Positions 11,283 to 22,149 of a stretch of 64,000 nucleotides of DNA are shown here, piece by piece. Every line of letters starts with the position of its first letter. Position 1 is the first letter of the stretch. The stretch comes from Gyrodactylus bullatarudis. Its lineage: Eukaryota; Platyhelminthes; Monogenea; Gyrodactylidea; Gyrodactylidae. The stretch spans positions 90,169 through 154,168 of the forward strand of contig SSNU01000247.1 of NCBI GenBank assembly GCA_012064415.1. The letters are read 5' to 3'. The notes beneath the pieces were generated by a model, which was not told where the DNA came from, ran no database searches, and saw only the letters and a program-made list of their open reading frames with translations. A program made the translations under genes and the position numbers.

Positions 11283-12389
11283 AGCAAGAAAAGGCCAATA
11301 AGCTCAGGTGCACCAGAGAGAGAAATCTTGGCCGTCTGGGATAAACAGGAAAAGAAGGAGGAGAAGCGAAAATTTCCCGACCAATGCTACAGAAGGATAA
11401 ACTGCAAGCAACATGCTGTCAGAGCAGTCAGGTACAATAGTGACGGCCAGTACTGTATGACAGCTGGAGCTGACAAGACAATAAAATTATGGAACCCAAA
11501 GACAGGTCGTTTACTGAGCACCTATACTGGCCATGGTGCTGAAGTTGCCGATGTACGAGCCTCAGGGGATAATAGTCAACTGGCAAGTGGTGGAAATGAT
11601 TGCACTGTCTGTTTATGGGATGTCTCAACTGGTAATACCCTGAGGAGATGGCGCAAACATCCGGGCAGAGTGAATCGTATCATGTTTGCTGGGCCTACAC
11701 TTGAAAGTTTCGGTCCGAACCAATTCGGTGGCGCTAGTTTGCTTCTATCAGCTGGTGTAGATGGTATGCTTTTAGCCTGGGATGTGAAATCAAAAGGACC
11801 GTATCCAGTTCAAAAGATGCATGAGGCCAAAGACAGTCTCACTAGTATTGCAGTTAATGGACACCAGATTATTACTGGGTCCATAGACAAGAGGGTTCGA
11901 ATTTACGATATTAGAAAAGGCATTATGCTAGAAGATTACGTGGGCTATCCAGTCACTTCAGTTTCCATATCTCTTGATGAACAATGCCTTTTGGTTGGAT
12001 GTCAAGACTCACATATAAGACTTTTCGATGCCACGAATGGGGAAATACTGAACAAATATGCTGGACACAAGAATGAATCTTTCCATATTGATTCTGGCTT
12101 TCTCAATAATGATTCATGTATTTATTCCGGATGCGAAAAAGAATTAACTAAAAGAGTCTTCTTTTGGGACATTCTCTGTTCAAAGACTGAGCCCTTATGC
12201 ATACTCAATCATGGTCCAAATTCCAAGTGCTGGAGTGAAAAGATTGGTGAAAAATTGCCGCCACAGGCTGTTTATTTGGCTTCCACACATTTTATTCATT
12301 CAGTGAATCCTCATCCAAAGAAGAATCGGATCCTGACAGGAGGTGGTGATTTTATTTGGGAATGGGGCGAGACCGACGATGAATTTTAA
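11283..12389 (+). CDS. WDR83: WD-repeat protein WDR83 (MORG1); initiator codon not found
   Basis: The frame encodes a seven-bladed WD40 propeller close to WDR83, a MAPK-scaffold and spliceosome-associated protein. Landmarks are HAVRAVRYNSDGQYCMTAGA, KTIKLWNP, TGHGAEVADV, DCTVCLWDV, KRVRIYDIRKG and KVFFWD-like KRVFFWDI. It ends with EWGETDDEF, and AATAAA follows at 12429-12434. The open frame continues upstream without an ATG to 11283, where a strong acceptor (TTTGTTTATCCCCTAG) precedes it in phase 0. The first in-frame ATG lies inside the first WD repeat, too far in to be the start. The start must come from an upstream exon, a trans-spliced leader or a non-AUG codon. One weak cis model uses ATG at 11124, a donor at 11167 and an acceptor at 11307. 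Confidence 0.9.
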   Translation, partial: SKKRPISSGAPEREILAVWDKQEKKEEKRKFPDQCYRRINCKQHAVRAVRYNSDGQYCMTAGADKTIKLWNPKTGRLLSTYTGHGAEVADVRASGDNSQLASGGNDCTVCLWDVSTGNTLRRWRKHPGRVNRIMFAGPTLESFGPNQFGGASLLLSAGVDGMLLAWDVKSKGPYPVQKMHEAKDSLTSIAVNGHQIITGSIDKRVRIYDIRKGIMLEDYVGYPVTSVSISLDEQCLLVGCQDSHIRLFDATNGEILNKYAGHKNESFHIDSGFLNNDSCIYSGCEKELTKRVFFWDILCSKTEPLCILNHGPNSKCWSEKIGEKLPPQAVYLASTHFIHSVNPHPKKNRILTGGGDFIWEWGETDDEF

Positions 12390-12656
12390 TGGTACCTTCA
12401 GAAGAAATTCTCTATAGCTGTGCTAAACAATAAAAATAGATGATATTTCAAAAAATACATTGTACAATACATATTATATTATGATGATATTAATCTTTTG
12501 AATTGATAAATAACAAATTAATCACATTTATTGGAGTTCATTCATTGGAGTTGATGAATTGTTAATTTTGGATCAAGTAGTATTCTTACAGCTTTAAAGG
12601 AATTTGTGTATAAATACGTCATATATTATGCCAAGTATAATGGTGGTAGATGATGC

Positions 12657-13500
12657 TTATTCAACTGTTCCAAGTTGTATTGGCTTGGACTCTTTGGGGT
12701 TTTCAGACTTGTCAGAGTTTTGTAGACTAGATATCATGTGTAGAGCATATGAAAGAATTGCTATCAGAATGGCAGTTACAAACAAGTTGGAGAGAATACC
12801 GATTGACATGAAACCAACACAGTCACTAACATTGTCGGAAAAGATTCCGTTGGTGTTGAAGAATTGGAACTGAAACATAGAATAGAAGTCATTAAATTCT
12901 CATAGTAAATTGTAACAGAGTGTTGAAATTTTACATAATCGCATATGACTAGGAAATCTCTAATTAAATCTCCAAGTAAAAAAAGTTTAAAAATACCTGA
13001 AATCTGGTAAAATCGAGATAAACTTCAGAATCTCCGATTTTCAAATTGTCTAATGAAGTACATTTGTAAGAGTAACTATCAGGTACAGAGAAGAGGTTAT
13101 CGGCAAACGAGCTATCAAGATCCTTGCAGCCTTTTGCGGAAGCAGAGCAGGTTAGTTTTGCGATTCCACTCCTCAGATGTACATAGTTAAAAGCGTCAAG
13201 TTCAAATTTTAATCTGAATAATAAGAAAACGAAAGCAACTAACGATAAATCAACTTTTTGATATGTCCCATTCGATGGACTGAAAGAAATTTCTAAATCG
13301 GCACTAGATTTACTGCAGTTGTGAACAACAGCATTGCTTTTGTATGGTAGGGGGTGCTTCACAAATTCCTTAGCTTCATTTTCATATTTAAGACTGATGT
13401 CTTTAGAAAACATCAAAAGGCAATTTTTCTCATTAAAATAATGAAATTCGGCAGAATGTACAGTCGCCAGGAAAATGAGAGAAAATACCAACATGATCAT
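12657..13500 (-). CDS. ATP6AP1: V-ATPase accessory subunit Ac45-like (ATP6AP1), short form
   Basis: Two exons, 12997-13500 and 12657-12869, encode about 238 residues. The start MIMLVFSLIFLATVHSA is a typical signal peptide. The luminal part has Asn-x-Ser/Thr sites and the family motif LFSVPDSYSYKCTSL. After the splice comes NGIFSDNVSDCVGF and a transmembrane helix around ILIAILSYALHMISSL, as in the Ac45/ATP6AP1 C-terminus. It would sit in the V0 sector of the proton pump and guide its assembly (family knowledge). Human ATP6AP1 is about 470 residues. This one is closer to the size of yeast Voa1, so the variable N-terminal luminal domain is absent. The stretch 13211-13240 could be a further 30-nt intron; the frame stays open either way. 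Confidence 0.85.
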
Positions 13501-13603
13501 GTTAATGGAAGCTTAATAAAAATAATTTGAAATTGTGATGAATACCACAATAATTAAACAAGTTGTAATCACAGATAAAAAATTGTTCTAGTAGACCACA
13601 AAT

Positions 13604-15527
13604 ATGAATAATTGCGAATCCAAGCTCAAACTGTAATACCATGAGATTTCTAGCTAATTCACTCCTTTAGATTGATTTGTGGTGATGTAAAGTGCCAGCT
13701 CGTTTCATTGTTCGCTCGATTAGAGAAAATTATCAAGAGTGCTGGGAAATTTGACGTAAATAACATCTTTTCTCATTTGACATTTAGGCATTATTCTGTG
13801 TCGGCAAATTTTTCTCTGAAGAATATATCCAAGAGTTTCTCAGTTTGAAGCAAGGCGATATTTCACCTCCTCTTCCTATCTATATTGTTTCAGAAGTTCC
13901 ATTGTATGCAGAGAAATTAGTTGATGATCCCGAAGGTTGTGAAATCGTTGAAGATGTTACACTTCTCGGTAAAAAAGGTGTTTACAGTGCTCTGAGTGGT
14001 CTTAAAGTTGTTTATGTTGCACATGACTTTCAATCTGATGACGATAATAAGGACATTGAAAGCTGTTTCAAGACAATGAGTAATGGAGAGTCCTTTAAAG
14101 GAGTCGATATACTTCTCACTAATAACTGGCCCTACGGCTATAATGAGGCAGCTCCAAAATCCGATAAAGAGGACAAACTTCCATTGAATGAGTTTTGCTC
14201 AAAGGTGGTAGCTAAAATTGCCTATTACTTGAAACCAAGATATCATTTCACTTCTGGATTCCAAGTTTACTATGAACGTCCTCCATATCGGAATCATCGT
14301 GTCTTACAGGAAAAGAATCAACATATCACAAGATTCATTGGTTTAGCTGATGTTAGAAATACATCTAGTGAGAAATACATTTACGCTCTTCAAGTGACTC
14401 CTATGGACAAAATGCCTATTAATGAGTTAACGCACCAACCCTCAGATTGCACTGAGAATCCATACTTTAATTTACTAACAAAAGGTTCCCTTGCATCTAA
14501 GGAACAAAAGATCCAAACCGAACAATATTTTTATGATATCAAAAATACTAAAAGAAAATTAGAACAAGCAATGATTGCCAAGAAGAAACGAGAAGCTGTA
14601 GAATCTGGGGAAACTGAAGGTGAGCAAACTATAAAGATAACGAATTGAATAATTTACATTTACACTCTTTAGAACTTATGCCCAAGAACGAGCGTAAGAA
14701 ACTCACAATTTCTTTGTTAACCTTGTCGCTAATCAGTTCATATGTTTAAAGCTTTACTGAAAATGTTAATTTTTCTACATTAGGTTTTCAGAAGAAGCTC
14801 CCTGGCGAAGATTGCTGGTTCTGTCTGGGAAATCCCAAAGTTGAAAAACACTTGATAGTGAGCATTGGTACTCATGTCTACTTGGCATTACCAAGAGGTC
14901 CACTAGCACCAGAACATGTTCTTATTCTTACAGTTGGTCATCATCAAAGTTACCTATCAGCTCCCAGACATGTTCAAATGGAGATTGATCAATACAAAAT
15001 TGCCTTGACTAAATACTTTCGCAGTAAAAATTTGGCAATAGTCTGCTTCGAGAGAAACTTTAAGACGCAACATTACCAAATGCAAGTGGTTCCAGTTGGT
15101 TTCCGTGTTGCAGGGGATTTGAAGAAGATATTCCTAGAGATTAGTGAAACAGACCCAATGAGTCCATGTCCTCTTCTTGCACTCCCAAAGAATGCCATTC
15201 TTACTGAGCTCTGTAGGCCAGGCATTCCATACTTTTACGTTGAGTTACCCACTGGAGAGAAGCTCTTCAACCAGGTGCCAAAAAATAAGATAAAGAGTTG
15301 CAATCTACAATTTGGAAGGTAATTAAAATCATGAGATTAGACAATTACGTATCATTTCATAATTGCATAATAACAAATTTTTCAGGCACATTTTAGCTGG
15401 AGAAAAAGTACTCAATTGCCCTGAGAAGATAAACTGGAGAGACTGTGTTGAAGATAAGGAGAAAGAGACCGAGCTGGCTACCAAGATGAGACAGGCCTTT
15501 TGCACTTTTGAACCCATAACAGACTGA
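13604..15527 (+). CDS. CWF19L1: CWF19-like protein 1
   Basis: Five exons: 13604-13632, 13671-13755, 13788-14619, 14784-15318 and 15386-15527, giving 540 residues (human 538). The N-terminus reads MNNCESKLKLLICGDVKC, giving the family's GDV metallophosphoesterase-like start. CVGKFF and the GKKGVYSALSGLKVVY block follow. The C-terminal half has the HIT-like CwfJ domain: EDCWFCLGNPKVEKHLIVSI, RGPLAPEHVLILTVGHH and FERNFKT. A CwfJ C2 domain ends the protein. Members of this family are linked to the spliceosome and lariat debranching (family knowledge). Introns 1 and 2 are only 38 and 32 nt. The start was chosen because splicing a 29-nt first exon gives an unbroken N-terminus. AATAAA lies at 15553-15558. 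Confidence 0.93.
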
Positions 15528-15758
15528 TGCATACTTTGATGTCACTTTTGTAAATAAACTATTTCTACATGTGAAAAATTAATCAGAGTTTCATTTAGAA
15601 AAATTAGAATTTTTTAAAATTTATTGGCATACAGACATTGAGTGAATTTGCTGGTTTGTTATTATATTGGTTATTCAGGGTATGAAAAAAATATAGTAAC
15701 CTGTGTTTCACATTTTTGAGTTAATGTATTTCTTTCAATCTTGATAATTATCGCCTCT

Positions 15759-17124
15759 CTACTTCCACAATTTCTTAATGGACATATTCTTCTCTGAGTC
15801 TTTTTGCATTACCTTGGCTACAGCTAATTCAAAATCTTCTTGCGTAACATGGACTCTTCTCTCTCTGAGGGCGTACATACCAGCTTCTGTACAAACTCCC
15901 TTGACTTCAGCACCACTGGCGCCAGGCATTTGTTCAGCTATCTTCCTAAGATCAATTCCTCTGGTTAGATTCATCTTTTTAGAATGGATTCTTAAAATAT
16001 CAAGACGAGCATCTTCATTTGGAGCTGGAAACTCGATTTTTCTGTCAATACGGCCGGGTCTTAGCAGAGCTGAGTCAAGGATATCGATTCTGTTGGTTGC
16101 CATGATCACTTTGATGTTTTGTTTAGGTTCAAAGCCATCAAGTTGATTCAAAAGCTCCAACATTGTCCTTTGAACTTCACTGTCGCTGTTGCTACCCGAA
16201 TCAAGTCTTGATGATCCGATTGAATCAACCTCATCCATGAAAATGATCGATGGTGCATGCTCACGAGCCATAATAAACAGTTCCCTAACCATACGAGCAC
16301 CTTCACCAATAAACTTTTGAACCAACTCTGATCCACTGACTCTGATAAAAGTACACTCGGTGTGATGAGCAACAGCTCTAGCAAGTAAAGTTTTACCAGT
16401 ACCAGGTGGGCCGTATAATAGAACACCCTTGGGTTGTGCAATACCCAGAGATTCGAATAGTTCTGGATGCTTTACTGGAAGTTCGATGACTTCTTTGATT
16501 TCTTTAATTTGTTTGTCTAAGCCTCCAATCATTTCGTAGGTTGAATCGGGTACCTTTTCCACCATCATCAACGATACAAGGGGATCAACTTTGCTCGGAA
16601 GAATTTTGTGCAGAGTGTAAGAATCATTCCTCAGAGCAACACGACAATTGGGCGTAATTTGACTCATATCAATATTCTTGTCGATATCAACAACATATTT
16701 TCCCTCTGGCTGAACCTTGACCAAGACTTTCTTCTTATCGATTGGCTTAACGACCTCTCCAACATAGGAGCCTTGCTCTTGAAGGAGCTGAAGTTCCTCT
16801 CGAAGCATTCGAACATTTGCATTGAGCTCGTTGCGTTGGGCTTCAAGACGACGAAGGTTTTTCTGGTTCTCGGATAGAGTAAATTCCAAATCCTCGATTT
16901 TGTTTAAATAGTACTGTTTGATACCTAGCGTGAGAATATTTTCAGCCTTTTTATTAACATTGCTAGCCTTTGGGCTTTTCATGTTACTGACTGAATACAA
17001 ATGTCCGTTTGGATCTTTTTGATTAATTTTTGTATGCGGAAGTGATTCAACATCCTAAGAAAGAAATAGGCAAATCAGTTTTACCAAAGAAATTCGTAAA
17101 TAATCAACTTACCATAGCAGCCAT
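15759..17124 (-). CDS. PSMC5: 26S proteasome regulatory ATPase Rpt6 (PSMC5)
   Basis: Two exons, 17113-17124 (only four codons, MAAM) and 15759-17054, encode 435 residues. From about residue 50 the protein closely follows Rpt6: [14 protein letters not shown] coiled coil, [15 protein letters not shown] domain, [18 protein letters not shown] (Walker A), [12 protein letters not shown] (Walker B), [11 protein letters not shown] (arginine fingers), and the end NMSIKKLWK. The protein would help unfold and translocate ubiquitinated substrates in the 19S base. Upstream of the coiled coil is an extension of about 30 residues ([18 protein letters not shown] onward) that I do not recall from other Rpt6 proteins. 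The gene is tail-to-tail with CWF19L1 (231 bp) and head-to-head with RRM1 (279 bp). Confidence 0.96.
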
Positions 17125-17403
17125 AGCTTTGAGTTTTTACAAGAAATTTGATAAATGTAGAATTAAATAGTAGTTCAAATACAATTGTGTACGAGAAAGA
17201 GTTTGAAATCAAAATTTCACAGGATAACGACTCCTATTTGGCAAATTATAGTCCTCTGAATGATGACTTAAGCGTAAATTTCGAATTGAGGACTTTAGTT
17301 TGTTTAGTCTAATTAATGCAAGTTATTTTAATTTTGGTTTGAAATTATTTAACTAGGTTTATTATTCGAATTTAAATATTAAATTTGTTAATTTATTCTC
17401 AAG
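17125..17403. promoter_or_regulatory. divergent PSMC5/RRM1 promoter region
   Basis: This is a 279-bp AT-rich gap between the start codons of two divergent housekeeping genes. No specific element is recognised. The sequence TTATTCTCAAG directly before the RRM1 ATG looks like a splice acceptor. It could mark a 5' leader splice, in cis or trans. Confidence 0.5.
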
Positions 17404-20009
17404 ATGCTCTCCAAGAAAACTTTGAAGCGTGAAAAGTCTCGCTCTACTATGTACGTGGTTAAAAGAGGTAACTTTATTATTTTAAATTGAAGATGGTCGT
17501 GTTGAACCTGTTGATCCATCCAAGATTGTTAAACGAATTCGTCAACATATGAATGGGCTTGATTCAACCCAAATCGACCCAGTAAGATTATTTTTATTCA
17601 TTCTTCAGGAATCGATTATGCAAAATGTTGTTCTCGGTTTATTTAATCGTGTAACTACTGTTGAGTTAGACAGTTTAACTGCTGAGCATTGTGCCAGTCT
17701 CACTACCAAGTACAAAGATCATGCTGTCCTTGCTGCTAGAATAGCAGTTAGCAACCTTCATAAGGAGACTTTGGACAAATTTTCTGATCTGATTCATCAG
17801 ATGTATCATTATGTCAATCCTAAAAATCAGAAAAAGTGTCCAATGGTATCAGATTCCCTATACAAAGTCGTTCAAGAAAATAAGGAAAAGATAGATAATG
17901 CCATTGATTATTCCAGAGATTTCGCTTATAACTATTTTGGATTTAAAACCTTAGAAAAATCTTATCTCCTGAAAATGCATGGTAAAGTTTGCGAAAGACC
18001 TCAACATCTGCTAATGCGAGTGTCCCTTGGGATTCACAATGAAGATGTTGATGCTGCTATTGAAACTTACAATCTCATGTCAGAGAAATGGTTCACTCAT
18101 GCATCTCCAACTTTGTTCAACTCCGGTACACCTCTACCACAAATGTCTAGTTGTTTCCTACTCACAATAAAAGATGATAGTATCGATGGAATCTATGAAA
18201 CCTTGAAACAATGTGCTCTGATATCAAAGTACGCTGGTGGAGTTGGTCTTAGCATACACACAATCCGTGGATGTGGTTCATATATAAATGGAACCAATGG
18301 AGAATCTAATGGAATAATTCCAATGCTTAGAGTATTCAATAATACTGCCCGCTATGTAGATCAAGGAGGCAAGAGACCTGGTGCCTTCGCCATCTACCTT
18401 GAACCCTGGCATCCAGATGTATTCTCATTTGTTGAGTTGCGAAAGAATACTGGAGCTGAAGAGATTCGTGCTCGTGACTTATTCTACGCTCTTTGGATCC
18501 CAGATTTGTTTATGCAGCGAGTTGAAAGTGACTTGGACTGGACCCTTATGGACCCCCATGAATGTCCGGGTCTAGCTGATTGCTGGGGTGTAGAGTTTTG
18601 CAAGCTATACGAGAGATACGAAAAAGAAGATAAAGGCTCTAGGACAGTCAAGGCCCGTGAACTTTGGTATGCCATAGTGGATGCTCAAATAGAGACCGGT
18701 ACTCCATTCATTCTATACAAGGATTCTTGTAATGCAAAATCAAATCAACAACACCTTGGTACCATTAGAAGTTCCAATCTTTGTACTGAAATTATAGAGT
18801 ATACAGCTCCAGATGAAGTTGCTGTATGCAACCTGGCATCGATATCCCTGCCCAGATATGTTGACGAAGAGAAAAAAGTATTTGATTATGAAAAACTCCG
18901 ATCCGTGACCAAGACAATAACCAAAAATCTGAATAAAGTTATCGACGTCAATCATTATCCAATACCAGAGGCCAAAAAGTCTAACATGAGACATAGACCG
19001 ATTGGCATTGGTATCCAGGGCCTCGCAGACGTCTTCATGAAACTAAGGCATCCCTATGATAGTCCTGAGGCTGGTGCCTTGAACAAATTAATCTTTGAGA
19101 ACATTTACTATTCTGCCCTTGAGGCTTCTTGTGAACTAGCCCAAATTCAGGGACCCTATGAAACCTATCCTGGAAGTCCTGTGAGTAAGAATATCCTCCA
19201 GCCGGATATGTGGAACCTTGACACTGAGGAATTGTCCAAGATATCCGGTCTTGATTGGAAGGGACTCAGGGAGAAAATCAAAAAGTATGGCATTCGAAAT
19301 AGTCTATTGTTGTCGCCTATGCCAACTGCCTCGACAGCACAAATTCTTGGCAATACTGAAGCATTTGAACCTTTGACAAGTAACATTTACACTCGAAGAG
19401 TACTCAGTGGTGAATTCCAAATTGTCAATAGTTATCTCCAGGAAGATTTAATCAAGCTAGGCCTCTGGAGTGATGATCTCAAGAATGCAATCATTGCAAA
19501 CCAGGGCTCCATCAAACATATTGATGGCATTCCAGAACAAATCAAAGACCTATACAAGACAGTGTGGGAGATTAGCCAGAAAAATATCATTCGTATGGCT
19601 GCTGAGAGAGCTCCATTCATAGATCAGAGTCAATCATTAAACCTGTACCTTGCACAGCCAAACTATGGTAAGATTACCAGTATGCACTTCTATAGCTGGA
19701 AATCTGTAAGTTAGAACCAATTCATGATTTCTTTCTAAATCAACTTCAACTCTCTCTGTACAGGGCCTCAAAACTGGAATGTACTACTTAAGGACGAGAC
19801 CAGCAGCTGAGCCTATCAAGTTTACTGTCGACAAAACAAAACTATCCAATATTGCAAACCTTGGCCAAGATAAAGAAAACAACTTACCTAATGTGGCAGC
19901 CATAAGCCTGAATGACAAGGAAACTATGGAAAAGATTAAGAAGCGTAACGAAGAAGCAATGATTTGCAGCCTAAACAATCCTGAGGCCTGCACCATGTGT
20001 TCCGGTTAG
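17404..20009 (+). CDS. RRM1: ribonucleoside-diphosphate reductase large subunit
   Basis: Four exons, 17404-17467, 17493-17581, 17609-19705 and 19764-20009, encode 831 residues (human 792). An N-terminal extension precedes the ATP-cone [20 protein letters not shown]. Catalytic elements are visible: SSCFLL and CNLASI carry the redox-active cysteine pair, NLCTEI the Asn-Cys-Glu active-site triad, and [10 protein letters not shown] the tyrosine pair for radical transfer. The C-terminal CTMCSG is the swivel-arm CxxC. The enzyme reduces ribonucleoside diphosphates to deoxy forms with the RRM2 subunit. The first two introns are 25 and 27 nt. Removing the 27-nt one aligns [23 protein letters not shown] with the human sequence without a gap, although the unspliced frame is open. 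AATAAA lies at 20054-20059. Confidence 0.97.
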
Positions 20010-20239
20010 ACATGATATCCAAAATATTTTTATTAACTGTATTCGATTCTTCAAATAAAGTATATTAATGTATTTTTTAACTAAACAATTCTTATTTATA
20101 TAATTATAGTATTGTATCCTCATGCATCTGTCTGGTATCATTCAAGAGAAAATTTAGAGTCTCTGTAGGTTAGAAAAAGTGAAGAGCTCAAATATTAGGA
20201 TTGAGAAAAAGATTTGTTTCGTGAAAACAGTAAATACGT

Positions 20240-20731
20240 TTATTTTTCATCAGTATCACTATCTTCGGCTTCGAATGTGAAGAATCTGATTTCATAAGAA
20301 TTCTTTCCATCAGCTACAACACGTAGATAATCTCTGAGCTTATTCTTCTTAAGGAACTTCTTTGTGAGATACTTTAAGTAGCGCTTGGAGAATTTGATGG
20401 TTGTGTTAACATTGACACCATTTTTCTGTCTCTCCAAATGGACGGCTCTACCAAGGCATTTAGTTTTACCGTTAACTTTGATTCTGTCTCTTAGGTACTT
20501 TTCCTAAAATCAAATTATTAGTATAGGGAATGGTGCCCTATGCGAGATACCGAGAGTGACCAACACATCTTACTGTGATGCCAACAATCGGAAAAGATAA
20601 CTTACGAATATCTGCATGGCAAAGATTTCTTCATCCAGGACATTAGGGTGGAGTTTTATGCTGAACTTGTTATGTTCTTTTTTCTGGGTTGGACCCTTGA
20701 CGATATGCTTGACTTTATTAGCAGCGACCAT
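20240..20731 (-). CDS. RPL22: 60S ribosomal protein L22 (eL22)
   Basis: Two exons, 20606-20731 and 20240-20503, encode 129 residues (human 128). The start [20 protein letters not shown] leads into the eL22 fold: [20 protein letters not shown], the splice, then [38 protein letters not shown] and [20 protein letters not shown]. It ends with the acidic tail [10 protein letters not shown] typical of the family. It is a structural protein of the large ribosomal subunit. It is tail-to-tail with RRM1, with 230 bp between the stops. Confidence 0.97.
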
Positions 20732-20980
20732 GCTTAGTTTGAAGTAAAGATTATAAGTAATTAAGTATAAACAAGATTTTGAAACATCTATTAAATTTAT
20801 TTGTTGTTTAAATCAATACAATATAAATTTTTAAAGGTTTCTTTTTGATATTATCCTGGATATGTAAAACTTTTATGCTATTCAGGCAGAAGTAATTCAC
20901 TTATAATAAGAGTGTTTGGAATCTAGTACAAATAGACGTAATGTGTGTAGCTAAATTTTTTTATTAAGAAAACCAAAAAG

Positions 20981-21748
20981 TCAAGAAAGATTTTTATGCA
21001 ATAAAACTGCCAAAGCAGCAACTGCTATTATAAAGAATATTCTGACTATCAATGTAACCTTGCTTGCCCGACTATTCAGCTGATTATAGTATATTGATAT
21101 ATCTTCCTTCTTATTCTCAAATGGGAACAGTTTTCTTGGTTCTTCAGTCTGTAAAAAATTACATAGCGGCTCCCATCCGTCTTCTGGATCATACTTGAAT
21201 AGCCTATCGTTCGGCACAACTGATTGAATCCTCTTTATATGTTCCAAGTGCATGTCTGACAAGATTTTATCATCTGTAAGATCAACTCTACCGAAAGTAG
21301 TTGTCAAACAGAATCCAATGAAATCATCCAACTTTTTGACAGGACTCAGCCAGCTTCTGGCCAAGTAATTACTGATTGAACTGACCATTTTCTTCGGGAG
21401 AATATCTTTTCTAATATCCACGAGCCATTTATCAAAGTCTTTTAAGGAAACAACTACCTTGACGTTGGGATAAGTCTTGATAATTTCTTCGATCATAATC
21501 GAGACAGGAAGATCAGCAGCATACTTGCAGTTGTCAAGAAGCGTTTCAAATTTCACCTTGTCAAAATTCCCATTCTTTTTGTATGCTTCAATGAAATTTT
21601 TCCACTCTTTAAAGGTATTCTTCTCTACAACATCACTTAGATAATAACATTTTTCCTTGTACAACATCTCCATGGCCTTTTTCAGGGAAGAGTTTCCAGT
21701 TTTAATGAAGCCAGCACAAATCACTTGGATTGGTGCTCCACTGTCCAT
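20981..21748 (-). CDS. P-loop sulfotransferase-like protein with C-terminal membrane anchor
   Basis: A single exon of 255 residues. The N-terminus IQVICAGFIKTGNSSLKKAM is the modified P-loop of the Sulfotransfer_4 family (usually GxGRTGTxSLxxAL). A second motif, YPNVKVVVSLKDFDKWLVDI, matches the PxAKVILTxRDPxxWxxS block that binds the sulfate donor's 3'-phosphate. The central CKYAADLPVSIMIEEI fits the family DxP motif. Residues from about 231, VTLIVRIFFIIAVAALAVLL, form a hydrophobic tail anchor. Activity and substrate are unknown. The Lys-Thr-Gly-Asn-Ser P-loop departs from the consensus Arg-Thr-Gly-Thr-Thr, so catalysis is uncertain. The start was chosen as the first ATG before the P-loop. 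Confidence 0.75.
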   Translation of the reverse strand: MDSGAPIQVICAGFIKTGNSSLKKAMEMLYKEKCYYLSDVVEKNTFKEWKNFIEAYKKNGNFDKVKFETLLDNCKYAADLPVSIMIEEIIKTYPNVKVVVSLKDFDKWLVDIRKDILPKKMVSSISNYLARSWLSPVKKLDDFIGFCLTTTFGRVDLTDDKILSDMHLEHIKRIQSVVPNDRLFKYDPEDGWEPLCNFLQTEEPRKLFPFENKKEDISIYYNQLNSRASKVTLIVRIFFIIAVAALAVLLHKNLS

Positions 21749-22149
21749 TCTTCTTCTTCTCTTCTTTTGGTTTCGTGAAAATTGAAGAAAAGTTGAAATT
21801 TGAAAAGTTATTCTCTATAAAAGTAATGATATACTCTTGTCAGCTGAGCAGACAACCACTATGATTTCATATTGATGTAAAGGATTTGTAAATTGCAAAG
21901 AGATAGATGGATAATTGTAATGCAACCATTATTATTATAAATTTACATTTATCTACAACTATCAACTATGATGATCTATATATCATTAATCTTTTTATAC
22001 AAAACTTTCTTAGAAATGCTTTCAAGTGTTGTTGCATTTTGTATTTCATCAGATTATGTAATGAATGAATCTTTTTATATAAGTTGCAATATGTTGAAAC
22101 TACACTATATTGAAAAGTATAAATATACAAAATCTACACAAAGACTAAA
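21749..22149. other. intergenic gap upstream of the sulfotransferase-like gene
   Basis: About 400 bp of AT-rich sequence lie between this gene's start and the stop of POLRMT, both on the minus strand. It must contain the promoter of the former and the 3' end of the latter. A purine-rich run (on the minus strand GAAGAGAAGAAGAAG) sits directly before the start codon. The open frame across 21968-22153 is not coding-like. Confidence 0.5.

Noticed and set aside
15778..16146. 122-codon frame on the plus strand opposite PSMC5
   Set aside because: It is antisense to the strongly conserved AAA domain and shows no family signal.
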